Of a stretch of 64,000 nucleotides of DNA, positions 44,395-53,112 are shown in pieces. This DNA comes from Actinomadura oligospora ATCC 43269 (lineage in GTDB: Bacteria; Actinomycetota; Actinomycetes; Streptosporangiales; Streptosporangiaceae), in contig NZ_JADG01000013.1 of assembly GCF_000518265.1 (NCBI RefSeq), positions 275,720 through 339,719 on the forward strand, in the 5' to 3' direction. Each line of letters begins with the position of its first letter. Position 1 is the stretch's first letter. Under the pieces are notes generated by a model. The model searched no databases. It had not been told where the DNA came from and saw only the letters and a list, made by a program, of their open reading frames with translations. The position numbers and the translations under genes were made by a program.

Positions 44395-45872
44395 TCCAGG
44401 GGATCGACTACGTCGCGATCCTGCCGCCGGTGCTCTGCGCGGTGGCGGCGGTCGTCGTGCTCCTCGCCGACGCCTTCGACGTCCCGCGCCGCTGGCTCGG
44501 CGTCCTGACCTGCGGCTTCCTCGTCGCGGCCCTGGCCGCGGTGATCGTCCTCGCGGCGGGGGAGCGGCGCAGGACGTTCTGCGTGCCGTCCGGGCTTCGC
44601 GGCGCCGGCCCGCGCTCGTGCTCCTACGTGACCGACGACTTCACGCTGCTGTTCCAAGGGCTGGTGCTCGTCGCCGCCGTCATCGTCGTCCTGCTGTCGC
44701 TGCGCGCGATCGACGTGGACGGCCTGCCCGCGGGCGAGTACCACTTCCTGATGCTCTCGGCGATCGTCGGCGCCCTCGCGCTGGTCGCCGCCCGCGACCT
44801 GGTGACCCTGGTCGTGGCCCTGGAGACGCTCTCCCTCCCGGTGTTCGCGCTGGTGGGCCTGCGCCGGCAGGACGGCGTCGCCGCCGAGGCCGCCCTGAAA
44901 CTGTTCCTCGTCTCGGTCGTCTCGACCGCCGTCATGCTGTTCGGGATCTCCCTCCTGTACGGCGTGACCGGCGCGATGCACCTCGACCGGCTGTCCGGTG
45001 GGCTGCACGGCCTGCCCGCCGACCTGAAGCCGGTCGCGTCCGCCGGCGCGGTGCTGGTGCTGGCCGGATTCGCGTTCAAGGTCGCGGCCGTTCCGTTCCA
45101 CTTCTGGGCCCCGGACGTCTACCAGGGCGCCCCGCTGCCGGTCGCGGCGTTCCTGTCGGTCGTGTCGAAGGCCGCCGGATTCGCCGGGCTGGCGATCGTC
45201 GTCGGGCTCGGCATGCCGTCCTACGGGCACGTGTGGGGGCCGGTCATCGCCGTCCTGGCCGCCGTCACGATGACGCTCGGGAACCTGATGGCGCTGCGGC
45301 AGGGCACCGCGATCCGGCTGCTGGCCTGGTCGTCGGTCGCGCAGTCCGGCTACATGCTCGCGCCGCTCGCGGTCGGCGAACGCCGCCTCACCGAGGCCGT
45401 CGCCGCGACCACCGCCTACGTCGCGCTCTACGCGGTGATGAACCTGGGCGCGTTCGCGGTCGTCGTCGCCGTCCAGCGGGCCGGGGACGCGCCCGTCGCC
45501 ATCGACCGGTTCCGAGGCCTCGCCCGCCGCGACCCCGTCTCCGGGACGGCCCTCGCGTTCTTCCTCATCTGCCTGGCCGGACTGCCTCCGGGCGTCATGG
45601 GCCTGTTCGCGAAGGTCGTCGTCTTCCGCGCGACGGTCGCGGGCGATGTGACCTGGCTCGCGGTCGTCATGGCCGTGAACACCGTCATCGGCCTGTACTA
45701 CTACCTCGCCTGGGCCGTCCGCGTCTTCGGCCCGCCCGGCCCGTCCGCGGAGGAGACGCCCCGCCCCGGCCTCGCACTCCGCGCAGCCATCGTCGCGACC
45801 ACCGCAGGCGCCCTGGTCCTGTCGATCGCACCCCAACTAGTCCTCTCAGCCGTAGCTTCCGCGACTGCCTGA
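44391..45872 (+). CDS. nuoN: NuoN of the second cluster
   Basis: A 493-residue antiporter-like subunit with Glu in LVVALETLSLPVFALVG and Lys in GFAFKVAAVPFHFWAPDVYQGAP. ATG start overlaps the nuoM stop. Last gene of the second cluster; no subunit D, E, F or G is found on either side. Confidence 0.94.
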   Translation: MIQGIDYVAILPPVLCAVAAVVVLLADAFDVPRRWLGVLTCGFLVAALAAVIVLAAGERRRTFCVPSGLRGAGPRSCSYVTDDFTLLFQGLVLVAAVIVVLLSLRAIDVDGLPAGEYHFLMLSAIVGALALVAARDLVTLVVALETLSLPVFALVGLRRQDGVAAEAALKLFLVSVVSTAVMLFGISLLYGVTGAMHLDRLSGGLHGLPADLKPVASAGAVLVLAGFAFKVAAVPFHFWAPDVYQGAPLPVAAFLSVVSKAAGFAGLAIVVGLGMPSYGHVWGPVIAVLAAVTMTLGNLMALRQGTAIRLLAWSSVAQSGYMLAPLAVGERRLTEAVAATTAYVALYAVMNLGAFAVVVAVQRAGDAPVAIDRFRGLARRDPVSGTALAFFLICLAGLPPGVMGLFAKVVVFRATVAGDVTWLAVVMAVNTVIGLYYYLAWAVRVFGPPGPSAEETPRPGLALRAAIVATTAGALVLSIAPQLVLSAVASATA

Positions 45873-45997
45873 CGCGCCCAGGCGCGACAGCCTGAGGTGC
45901 CGCCCGCCCACAGGGGCATTCCGGACGGAAGGGAACGTTTTTCCAGGTCACGCCGTTGTCGCTAATGTACGAACCGTCAACGGGAGGCAGGGAACAC

Positions 45998-46855
45998 GTG
46001 CAGTTCAACGGCATCAAGACGGCGGCCCTCATCGCTGCGCTGTCGGCGTTGATGCTGGCGGCGGGCTGGGCCCTCGGCGGCAGCGCCGGCCTGGCCATCG
46101 CCTTGGTGATCGCGCTCGGCACCAACGGGATCGCCTTCTTCTTCAGCGACCGGATCGCGTTGCGCTCCATGCGCGCCCACCCGATCAGCGAGGTCGAGGC
46201 GCCGGTGCTGTACCGGACCGTCCGGGAGCTGTCGACGTCCGCGCGCCAGCCGATGCCCCGGCTGTACGTCTCGGAGACCATGCAGCCCAACGCGTTCGCG
46301 ACCGGCCGCAACCCGCGCAACGCCGCGGTCTGCGTGACGCGCGGCATCCTGCGCGTCCTGGACGAGCGGGAGCTGCGGGCCGTCCTCGGCCACGAGCTGT
46401 CCCACGTCTACAACCGCGACATCCTCATCTCGTCGGTGGCCGCCGCGATCGCGACGGTCATCACCTACCTGGCGCACCTCGCGATCTTCCTGCCCATCGG
46501 CCGCTCGGACGACGACGACGGCCCGGGCATCGTCGGCGCGCTGCTCATGATGATCCTCGGCCCGATCGGCGCCGCCGTCGTGCAGATGGCGATCAGCCGC
46601 ACCCGCGAGTACCAGGCGGACGCGTCGGGCGCGCAACTCACCGGCGACCCGCTCGCCCTCGCCTCGGCGCTGCGCAAGATCGAGGCCGGCGCCCAGGCCC
46701 TGCCCCTCCCGCAGGACGCCGAGCTCGCCACGACCAGCTCGCTCATGATCGCCAACCCGTTCCGCGGCGGCGGCATCGGCAAGCTGTTCTCCACCCACCC
46801 CCCGACCGCCGAGCGCGTCGCCCGCCTCGAGCGCATGGCGGGCATCGAGCGCTGA
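45998..46855 (+). CDS. htpX: HtpX-type membrane zinc metalloprotease
   Basis: HtpX degrades misfolded membrane proteins. The 285-residue product has two N-terminal helices (8-28 and 30-50), the zinc motif HELSH (132-136) and the third ligand in RTREYQAD (Glu204), plus two helices between them and an STHPPTAERVARL end. GTG 45998 is preferred, with GGGAGGCAGGGA upstream; an ATG 42 bases further up has no such site. It stands next to nuo2, the same neighbour order I remember from Streptomyces. Confidence 0.93.
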   Translation: MQFNGIKTAALIAALSALMLAAGWALGGSAGLAIALVIALGTNGIAFFFSDRIALRSMRAHPISEVEAPVLYRTVRELSTSARQPMPRLYVSETMQPNAFATGRNPRNAAVCVTRGILRVLDERELRAVLGHELSHVYNRDILISSVAAAIATVITYLAHLAIFLPIGRSDDDDGPGIVGALLMMILGPIGAAVVQMAISRTREYQADASGAQLTGDPLALASALRKIEAGAQALPLPQDAELATTSSLMIANPFRGGGIGKLFSTHPPTAERVARLERMAGIER

Positions 46856-46978
46856 TCGTTCCGCCCCTGGAGCGCGTGAAGGACCCGGCTCAGGCCCTGT
46901 GAGGCCGAAATCGCCGCATCTGAGATCTCTCGAAAAAAGACCGAACCTCTCGGCCGCGGCCCTCGTCAAAGAACACAG

Positions 46979-47028
46979 GAGCGCGCCGTCCGCGCCCTTC
47001 AGCGGGGGAAGGGACGCGGGGCGCGCTC
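46979..47028. terminator. Long hairpin between convergent htpX and nadE
   Basis: Outer arms GAGCGCGCC (46979-46987) and GGCGCGCTC (47020-47028), with a further inner stem GCCCTTC/GAAGGG and loop AGCGGGG. Suits a bidirectional terminator; no T tract. The gap 46856-47113 holds no gene. Confidence 0.65.
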
Positions 47029-47113
47029 TGCCTCGGCTCACGCGGTCGGGACGCCATCCCCCCGGCGCCCCGGCCGCGTGACCGCCGTTTTCAGGCGCTC
47101 CCCGCCTCGCCGA

Positions 47114-47944
47114 CTACGGCGCGAGGGGCAGCCGCCGTTTGTGGTCGGTGAGCCGGTAGCGCCGGACGATCGTCTCGAAGACCCGCTCGTCCACGGGCTT
47201 GCCTTCGAGGAAGTCGTCGATGTCGTCGTAGGTGACCCCGAGCGCGTCCTCGTCGGCCTTGCCCGGATCCAGCGTCTCCAGGTCCGCCGTCGGCGTCTTC
47301 CACACCAGCTCGGACGGCGCGCCCAGCGCGTCCGCCACGGCGCGCACCCGCCGCTTGGTCAGCCCGGTCAGCGGGACGAGGTCGGCCGCGCCGTCACCGA
47401 ACTTGGTGAAGAACCCCGAGACCGCCTCGGCCGCGTGGTCGGTGCCGACGACCAGCCCGTTGTGCGCGCCGGCCACCGCGTACTGGGCGATCATGCGCTG
47501 CCGGGCCTTGATGTTGCCGTGCACGAAGTCCTCATGGTGGACGTCGCGGAAGGTCACACCGGCGGTCTGCGCGGCATCGAGCGCGGCGTCGCTCGCGGGC
47601 TTCACGTCCACGGTCAGCACGTGGTCGGCGCGGATGAAGGAGAGCGCCAGCTGCGCGTCCCCCTCGTCCGCCTGGACGCCGTAGGGCAGCCGCATCGCGT
47701 AGAACCGCGCCTCGTGCCCGGCGTCCCGCGCCCGCTCGACGGCGAGCTGGCACAGCCGTCCGGCGGTCGTGGAGTCGACGCCGCCGCTGATGCCGAGCAC
47801 CAGGGAGGACAGGCCCGTCGACGTCAGCCGCTCGGTGAGGAAGCCCACCCGGCGCTCGATCTCGTGCCCGGCGTCGAAGGTCCCGGCGACCTCGAGCTCG
47901 CGGGCGATCTCCTGCTGCAGGGCGAGGGCCGCCGGTTCGTCCAT
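47114..47944 (-). CDS. nadE: Ammonia-dependent NAD+ synthetase
   Basis: NadE adenylates nicotinic acid adenine dinucleotide and amidates it with ammonia to NAD+. The 276-residue product is the short form without a glutaminase domain. The ATP-pyrophosphatase loop is SGGVDS (53-58) and the NaAD-binding segment is VVGTDHAAEAVSGFFTKFGDGAAD. ATG start with GGGGAG upstream. Single gene. Confidence 0.95.
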   Translation of the reverse strand: MDEPAALALQQEIARELEVAGTFDAGHEIERRVGFLTERLTSTGLSSLVLGISGGVDSTTAGRLCQLAVERARDAGHEARFYAMRLPYGVQADEGDAQLALSFIRADHVLTVDVKPASDAALDAAQTAGVTFRDVHHEDFVHGNIKARQRMIAQYAVAGAHNGLVVGTDHAAEAVSGFFTKFGDGAADLVPLTGLTKRRVRAVADALGAPSELVWKTPTADLETLDPGKADEDALGVTYDDIDDFLEGKPVDERVFETIVRRYRLTDHKRRLPLAP

Positions 47945-48026
47945 GTCTGCTCCCCTTGTTCCGATGTACCGGATCCTAGAGGCGGGGCACTCCCGTCACC
48001 GACATCACCAGGGGGCCCGGACAGAC

Positions 48027-48066
48027 AAAGGGCACAACACGGGCCGCAGCCTGAGTTGTGCCCTTT
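48027..48066 (-). terminator. Intrinsic terminator after the yajQ gene
   Basis: Arms AAAGGGCACAAC (48027-48038) and GTTGTGCCCTTT (48055-48066), 16-base loop, 11 bases past the yajQ stop on the minus strand. Confidence 0.8.
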
Positions 48067-48077
48067 TGTCACCCGCC

Positions 48078-48566
48078 CTAGCGGTAGTTCACGAACTGGA
48101 GGGCGACGTCGAGGTCCTGCCCCTTCAGCAGCGCCATGACGGCCTGCAGGTCGTCCTTCTTCTTGGAGCTGACGCGCAGCTCCTCACCCTGGATCTGGGC
48201 CTTGACCCCCTTCGGCCCCTCCTCGCGGATGATCTTGCCGATCTTCTTGGCGTTCTCCTGCGAGATGCCCTCCTTGAGCGCGACGCTCAGCTTGTGCACC
48301 TTGCCGGACGCCTTCGGCTCCGACGGGTCGATCGACTTCAGCGAGATCCCGCGCTTCACCAGCTTGTCCCGCAGGACGTCCAGGACCGCGTTGGCGCGCT
48401 CCTCGGTGTTGGCCTGGATCTCGATCGTCTCCCCGGACCACTTGATCCCGGCGTCCACGTTCCGGAAGTCGAACCGGTTGGCGACCTCCTTGGCCGCCTG
48501 GTTCAGCGCGTTGTCGACCTCCTGCCGGTCCAGCTTGCTGACGATGTCAAAGGAAGAGTCCGCCAC
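48078..48566 (-). CDS. YajQ-family nucleotide-binding protein
   Basis: A 162-residue YajQ protein, the family length. Segments DSSFDIVSKLDRQEVDNAL and KVHKLSVALKEGISQENAKKIGKIIR are typical. Some members bind cyclic di-GMP or tRNA/rRNA; which applies here is unknown. GTG 48566 is preferred (E. coli YajQ is of equal length), with GAGG upstream; a frame four codons longer is possible. Confidence 0.92.
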   Translation of the reverse strand: MADSSFDIVSKLDRQEVDNALNQAAKEVANRFDFRNVDAGIKWSGETIEIQANTEERANAVLDVLRDKLVKRGISLKSIDPSEPKASGKVHKLSVALKEGISQENAKKIGKIIREEGPKGVKAQIQGEELRVSSKKKDDLQAVMALLKGQDLDVALQFVNYR

Positions 48567-48733
48567 CGGACACCTCACCCCTTCTAGGCTGCGAATTCGT
48601 CCGCCCCGAGCACCAGGCGGGCGACCCTGGGCCCACCCCGGCGCGCCCCGCCAGCGTAGCGACCCGGAGGGATGTCACACCCACTCCCAAGGTCCGCTAT
48701 TCTTTCCAGTGCCGCCGCGACAGCGGCGACCAC

Positions 48734-48815
48734 GGCGGGTTGCCCGAGTGGCCAATGGGAGCGGACTGTAAATCCGTCGGCTTAGCCTACGCAGGTTCGA
48801 ACCCTGCACCCGCCA
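48734..48815 (+). tRNA. tRNA-Tyr (anticodon GTA)
   Basis: An 82-base class II tRNA with acceptor arms GGCGGGT and ACCCGCC, anticodon GTA at 48768-48770, a long variable arm and T-arm GCAGGTTCGAACCCTGC. CCA is not encoded. TATTCT at 48698-48703 may be its -10. Confidence 0.95.
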
Positions 48816-48825
48816 CACCACGTGG

Positions 48826-48862
48826 AACGGCCCCTGACCAGCAAGAACGGTCAGGGGCCGTT
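48826..48862 (+). terminator. Terminator after tRNA-Tyr
   Basis: Perfect 14-base arms AACGGCCCCTGACC (48826-48839) and complement (48849-48862) around a 9-base loop. The rest of the gap up to 49103 holds no gene I can support. Confidence 0.8.
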
Positions 48863-49103
48863 CGCATGTCCAGGATCTTGGCCAGGCGGCGGGACGCCGC
48901 CGGTGGTTGCGGAATATGGGCGGAATCCAGCGGGGCACGTTCCGCAGGTCGGGCCCAGGACGTTGGAAGATCATCTGCGTGAGCGGGGGGCCGCGGCGTC
49001 GGAGATGGTTCGGCCCGTATTCGGCCCGGCGGGCCGAGGGGGAGCACCTTCGGCGAGTGCCCGGTTCGCCCGTCGGCGTTGGGGGCCGTGGCCGGTAGTG
49101 GGC

Positions 49104-49134
49104 TTGGCGGCGGGGTGTGGGGGATCGTTACGGT
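49104..49134 (+). promoter_or_regulatory. Promoter-like elements for a leaderless LytS-type kinase gene
   Basis: TTGGCG (49104-49109) and TACGGT (49129-49134) with a 19-base spacer. Transcription would start near 49141, at the GTG itself, so the mRNA could be leaderless. Confidence 0.4.
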
Positions 49135-49140
49135 ACAGGC

Positions 49141-50190
49141 GTGGATCGGCGGGTGTTTGGCGTCTGGACCGCGGTCGTGTCGCTGCTCGCGCTCGTGGAC
49201 GCGCTGGGGTGGTGGAAGGACTACGCGGACGGGGCGCACAGTGCCGGGCTGGGGCTCGCGCAGACGATGGCGTCGTCGCTGACGTGGATACCGGTGAACA
49301 TCGGCGTGTACCTGCTCACCGCCTGGTCTCCGATCGGACGTCCCCATGTGGTGCGGGCGGTGCTGGTTCACCTGGCCGGATACCTGGTCGCGCTCTGCTG
49401 GCTCAGCGGACGGATGTTCCTGTTCGATCCGGTGCTGCACTGGCTGCCGCCCGCGCGGGGGTTCGGCGCGGAGTACCTCCGCAACCTCGGGGCCTACCTG
49501 GCGATGTACTTCGAGTGGGTCGGCGTGGCCCACGGCGTCTACTACTTCACCCAGTACCGGCGGCGGCGTGAACAGCTGGCGCAGGCCCGCGAGCAGCTGG
49601 CCGGGGCCAGACTGCAGGCCCTGCGGGCGCAGGTGCGGCCGCACTTCCTGTTCAACGCGATGAACACCATCGCCTCGTTCGTCCATGACGACCCGCCGCG
49701 CGCGGAGCAGATGGTCGTGCGGCTGAGCACCCTGCTGCGGCAGTCACTGGAGCACGACGGCTCGCTGGAGGTGACGTTGCGCGAGGAGCTGGAGGTCCTG
49801 TCCGCCTACGTGGACATCGAGCAGGCCCGGTTCGAGGACCGGCTCGAGGTGGAATGGCGGCTCCATCCCGGGACGCTGGACGCGCTGGTCCCGCCGCTGC
49901 TGCTTCAGCCCCTGGTGGAGAACGCGGTACGGCACGGGATCTCACCCCGCGACGCGCCGGGCACGGTGACGATCTCGGCCCGGCCGGACGGCTCCTGGCT
50001 GCAGCTGATCGTCGCCGACGACGGCGTCGGGTTGCCGCCCGACCGTCCGCGCTCCGGGATCGGACTGGCCAACGCCCGTGCCCGGCTCGCCCAGATGTAC
50101 GGCACGGAGCACCGGTTCAGCGTCGAACCGCGCCCCGACGGAGGCGTCGCGGCGACCGTCCGGCTCCCGCTGCGGACGGCACGGGCGTGA
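49141..50190 (+). CDS. LytS-family sensor histidine kinase
   Basis: About 349 residues with three to four membrane helices in the first 135 residues, a short coiled segment (REQLAQAREQLAGARLQALRAQ), the phospho-acceptor His in RPHFLFNAMN (residue 168) and a C-terminal HATPase domain (PLLLQPLVENAVRHG and DDGVGLPP). This is the LytS/YehU type, which partners LytTR regulators. The regulator gene overlaps it (GTGA). The signal is unknown. Start could also be GTG 49117. Confidence 0.9.
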   Translation: MDRRVFGVWTAVVSLLALVDALGWWKDYADGAHSAGLGLAQTMASSLTWIPVNIGVYLLTAWSPIGRPHVVRAVLVHLAGYLVALCWLSGRMFLFDPVLHWLPPARGFGAEYLRNLGAYLAMYFEWVGVAHGVYYFTQYRRRREQLAQAREQLAGARLQALRAQVRPHFLFNAMNTIASFVHDDPPRAEQMVVRLSTLLRQSLEHDGSLEVTLREELEVLSAYVDIEQARFEDRLEVEWRLHPGTLDALVPPLLLQPLVENAVRHGISPRDAPGTVTISARPDGSWLQLIVADDGVGLPPDRPRSGIGLANARARLAQMYGTEHRFSVEPRPDGGVAATVRLPLRTARA

Positions 50191-50900
50191 TCAAGACCCT
50201 GATCGTGGACGACGAGCCACCGGCCCGGCGGCGGCTGCAGCGCATGTTGACCCCGCACGAGGACGTCCAGCTGCTCGACGGTTGCGGGTCGGCCGCGACG
50301 GCGCTCGCCGCCCTCGACCGGCACCGGCCCGACCTGGTCTTCCTCGACATCCAGCTGCCCGAGGGCGACGGGTTCGACATCCTCGAGGCGATCTGGGGAC
50401 GGCACGACCCGGCCGTCGTGTTCGTGACGGCCTTCAGCCGGCACGCCGTCCGCGCCTTCGAGATCGACGCGGTCGACTACCTGCTCAAGCCCTACGACCA
50501 GGACCGGCTCGACCTGGCGCTCACCCGGGTCCGCGACCATCTGGCCCGGCGGGCCGCCGTCCCCGCGCTGAACCGGCTGCCCGTCGAGATCGGCGGCCGG
50601 ATCCGGCTGCTGGACCTGGACGCGATCGACTACGTCCGGGCCGAGGACGGCTACCTGCGCATCCACACCGGCACCCGCTCGCACCTGGTCCGCGGCACCC
50701 TGGCCAAGCTTCAGGAGCGGCTCGGTTCCGCGGAGTTCCTGCGGATCCACCGCTCGGTCATCGTCCGGGTCGACCGGATCCGCGAGCTCGAGATCCTCGG
50801 CCATGGGGAGATGCGGCTGATCCTCCGCTCCGGCGACGTCCTCATCTCCGGCCGCGCCTACCGGGACCAGGTGCGGGCCACGCTCGGCCTGCCGACCTGA
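50187..50900 (+). CDS. LytTR-family response regulator
   Basis: A 237-residue regulator with a receiver domain (1-120; acidic pair Asp8/Asp9, phospho-acceptor Asp54 in VFLDIQLPEGDG, Thr81, Lys101) and a LytTR DNA-binding domain (about 135-232; IDYVRAEDGYLRIHT, then FLRIHRSVIVRVDRI). It works with the overlapping sensor kinase. The last codons and stop (GLPT) are repeated twice downstream. Confidence 0.93.
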   Translation: MIKTLIVDDEPPARRRLQRMLTPHEDVQLLDGCGSAATALAALDRHRPDLVFLDIQLPEGDGFDILEAIWGRHDPAVVFVTAFSRHAVRAFEIDAVDYLLKPYDQDRLDLALTRVRDHLARRAAVPALNRLPVEIGGRIRLLDLDAIDYVRAEDGYLRIHTGTRSHLVRGTLAKLQERLGSAEFLRIHRSVIVRVDRIRELEILGHGEMRLILRSGDVLISGRAYRDQVRATLGLPT

Positions 50901-50953
50901 CGGCTGTGCTCGGCCTGCCGACCTGACAGCTGCGCTCGGCCTGCCGACCTGAC
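50882..50953 (+). repeat. Three 26-base-spaced copies of the regulator's 3' end
   Basis: GCTCGGCCTGCCGACCTGAC occurs at 50882-50901, 50908-50927 and 50934-50953. The first contains the real stop codon; the other two lie outside the gene. The gap to 51120 otherwise has no gene. Confidence 0.9.
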
Positions 50954-51120
50954 CGCCGCTCCCGTTCACCGGCCGCCCGCTCCCGTTCGCCGCACGGCCC
51001 CGTTCACCGCCTTGGGGCCGCTCCTAGGGTGGCCGCAGCCCGTCACCCCGGCAGGGCCGGGGCCGGCATCCGCTCAGGGGCGCGAGTGCCGGTCCATCCA
51101 CCCCACGTGGGGAGTTCGCG

Positions 51121-52545
51121 ATGAAGAAGATCCGTCGTACCCTCGCCGCTCTCGCCTGCGGCTTCGCCGTCGTGGCACCGGCGTCCACCGCGCACGCCAC
51201 GGCTCAGGGGCTCGGTGACCCGCGCCCTTGCCTGGACGACGACGGCGCCGTCCAGCCGGGCTTCACCTGCTGGAAGCTGACCGTCCCGCTCGACCATTCC
51301 GGCCGGACGCCCGGCACGCTCGACCTCCAGGTCGGCGCCGCGGACGGCCCGGCCCACCCCAAGGGCACGCTGCTGTTCCTCGCTGGCGGCCCAGGCCAGG
51401 AGGGTGTCGCCCTGCTCCAGCGCATCACCGGACGTCTGCCCGAGGTGTTCGAGCAGTATCGCCTCGTCATGATCGACCAGCGCGGCACCGGACCGCTCGG
51501 CGCCGTCGACTGCCCGGCGATGCAGGCCCAGATCGGCGGCTCGGACAGCGCCCCGGCCACCCCGGACGCGGTCGACGAATGCGTCCGGCTCCTCGGCGAC
51601 CGGGCCCCGTTCTACGGCACCGACCAGAGCGTCGGCGACATCGAGGACGTCCGGCGCGCGCTCGGCGTGGACACGATGACCGTGGACGGCGTGTCGTACG
51701 GCAGCTTCGTCGCCGCCCGGTACGCCATCGCCCATCCCGGGCACGTGGCCAAGCTGATCATGGACTCGGTCGTCCCGCACCGCTGGACGGTCGCCGGGGA
51801 CCTGAACCTGGTCGGGCTGACCGCCCAGCCCCGAGTCCTCCGGGACGCCTGCAAGGCCGCGCCCGCCTGCGGGTTCGACCCGGCGCAGGACCTCGCCGCG
51901 CTCGTCCGGCGGCGCACCGCGAACGGCGGGTCGAGCCTGTTCGGCGCGGTCGCGGGCTACGAGTTCATCGACCCGACCTACCGCAATCCCGACCCCTTCC
52001 CAGGCAGTGGCCTGCCGGGCGACATCATCGGCGCGATGCACCAGGCCGTCGCCGGCGACACCCGGAGGCTCGACGCCATCGAGGCCATGATGAGCCCGGC
52101 CGACGGAACGCCCGCGAGCCGGCTGAGCGCCGGTCTGCACGCCGCCACCATCTGCGACGACCTGCGCTTCCCGTGGGGCACCTCGGCCACTCCGAAGGAG
52201 CTTCGCCAGCCGTTCGTCGACCTCACCGCGCGGACCCTGCCCTCGTCCGCCACCTGGCCGTACACCTCGGCGGTCGCGCTCGCCCAGAGCAGCGTCCAGA
52301 CCTGCCTGCGCTGGCCGGCCGAGCCCCCGAACTCCAACCCGTCCGGCAGGCTGCCCGGCCTGCCCACGCTGATCCTCGGCGGCGACCGCGATCTCAGCAC
52401 CCCACTGGAGTGGGCCCGGCAGGAGCTCGCCGTCAGCCCGCCCGGCACCGACCTGGTGGTCGTCAAGGGCGCAGCGCACTCCATCCAGAACCGCGAACCC
52501 GGCCACGCCGGACGCGACGCCGTGACCGGCTTCCTGCTGGGCTGA
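51121..52545 (+). CDS. Secreted alpha/beta hydrolase of the S33 tripeptidyl-aminopeptidase type
   Basis: A 474-residue exported enzyme. The signal peptide runs from the basic KKIRR to cleavage after AHA (about residue 26). Catalytic residues are Ser192 (GVSYGS), an Asp in GGDRDLSTP (424) and His453 (GAAHSIQ). The oxyanion segment is LAGGPGQE. Members of this actinomycete family cut tripeptides from N-termini or act on esters; the substrate here is unknown. ATG 51121 follows a GGGGAG. Confidence 0.88.
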   Translation: MKKIRRTLAALACGFAVVAPASTAHATAQGLGDPRPCLDDDGAVQPGFTCWKLTVPLDHSGRTPGTLDLQVGAADGPAHPKGTLLFLAGGPGQEGVALLQRITGRLPEVFEQYRLVMIDQRGTGPLGAVDCPAMQAQIGGSDSAPATPDAVDECVRLLGDRAPFYGTDQSVGDIEDVRRALGVDTMTVDGVSYGSFVAARYAIAHPGHVAKLIMDSVVPHRWTVAGDLNLVGLTAQPRVLRDACKAAPACGFDPAQDLAALVRRRTANGGSSLFGAVAGYEFIDPTYRNPDPFPGSGLPGDIIGAMHQAVAGDTRRLDAIEAMMSPADGTPASRLSAGLHAATICDDLRFPWGTSATPKELRQPFVDLTARTLPSSATWPYTSAVALAQSSVQTCLRWPAEPPNSNPSGRLPGLPTLILGGDRDLSTPLEWARQELAVSPPGTDLVVVKGAAHSIQNREPGHAGRDAVTGFLLG

Positions 52546-52566
52546 GCGGGGGCCACCGCAAGGCGG

Positions 52567-52599
52567 ACGGCCCTGACCAGGCGCAACGGTCAGGGCCGT
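52567..52599 (+). terminator. Terminator after the secreted hydrolase
   Basis: Arms ACGGCCCTGACC (52567-52578) and complement (52588-52599), 9-base loop; nearly the same stem as that after tRNA-Tyr. Confidence 0.8.
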
Positions 52600-52676
52600 T
52601 CCGTGTTTCAGGGCCGACCGGAACATCGGCCGGACGGATTCGTCCACAGGGGCCGGGGTGCCAGTAGGTTCGGCGG

Positions 52677-53090
52677 GTGGCGAATGTGTTGAACGACGCG
52701 GTGCGGCGGCTGGTGGACGAGGACAACCCCGCGGTGCTGGCGACGGTGAATCCCGATGGCAGCCCTCAGACGTCCGTGGTGTGGGTCGGGCGGGACGGGG
52801 ACGATCTGCTCATCTCCAGCCAGGAGGGGCGGCGGAAGGTCCTGAACGTGCTGCGGGATCCGCGGGTCTCGTTGAGCGTGTACGACCGGAACGACCCGCT
52901 CTGGTACCTGGAGGTGCGCGGCGAGTGCGTCGTCGCCGAGGACGAGGGGCGCGCGCTCGCCGTGGCGCTGGCGGAGAAGTACGAGGGGACGGGCGCGGGC
53001 GAGGAGTACCTGGAGCTGCCGCCCGAGATGGTCCGTGTCGTGATGCGGATCTCGCCCCGGAAAGTGGTCGGGACGGCCGCGCAGGCATGA
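52677..53090 (+). CDS. PPOX-class (F420/FMN-type) oxidoreductase
   Basis: A 137-residue split-barrel flavin/F420-binding protein. Landmarks: NPAVLATVNPDGSPQTSVVWV, ISSQEGRRKVLNVLRDPRVSL, and a final VVMRISPRKVVGT. Actinomycete members reduce varied substrates with F420H2; some sense biliverdin or other tetrapyrroles. GTG 52677; TAGGTT at 52665-52670 could be a -10, which would make the mRNA leaderless. Substrate unknown. Confidence 0.85.
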   Translation: MANVLNDAVRRLVDEDNPAVLATVNPDGSPQTSVVWVGRDGDDLLISSQEGRRKVLNVLRDPRVSLSVYDRNDPLWYLEVRGECVVAEDEGRALAVALAEKYEGTGAGEEYLELPPEMVRVVMRISPRKVVGTAAQA

Positions 53091-53103
53091 GCGGCCGTCC
53101 CGA
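53068..53103. terminator. Hairpin spanning the PPOX stop codon, between convergent genes
   Basis: Arms TCGGGACGGCCGC (53068-53080) and GCGGCCGTCCCGA (53091-53103) with the PPOX stop in the loop. Placed to act on both the PPOX and lepB transcripts. Confidence 0.65.
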
Positions 53104-53112
53104 ACAGGTCCG

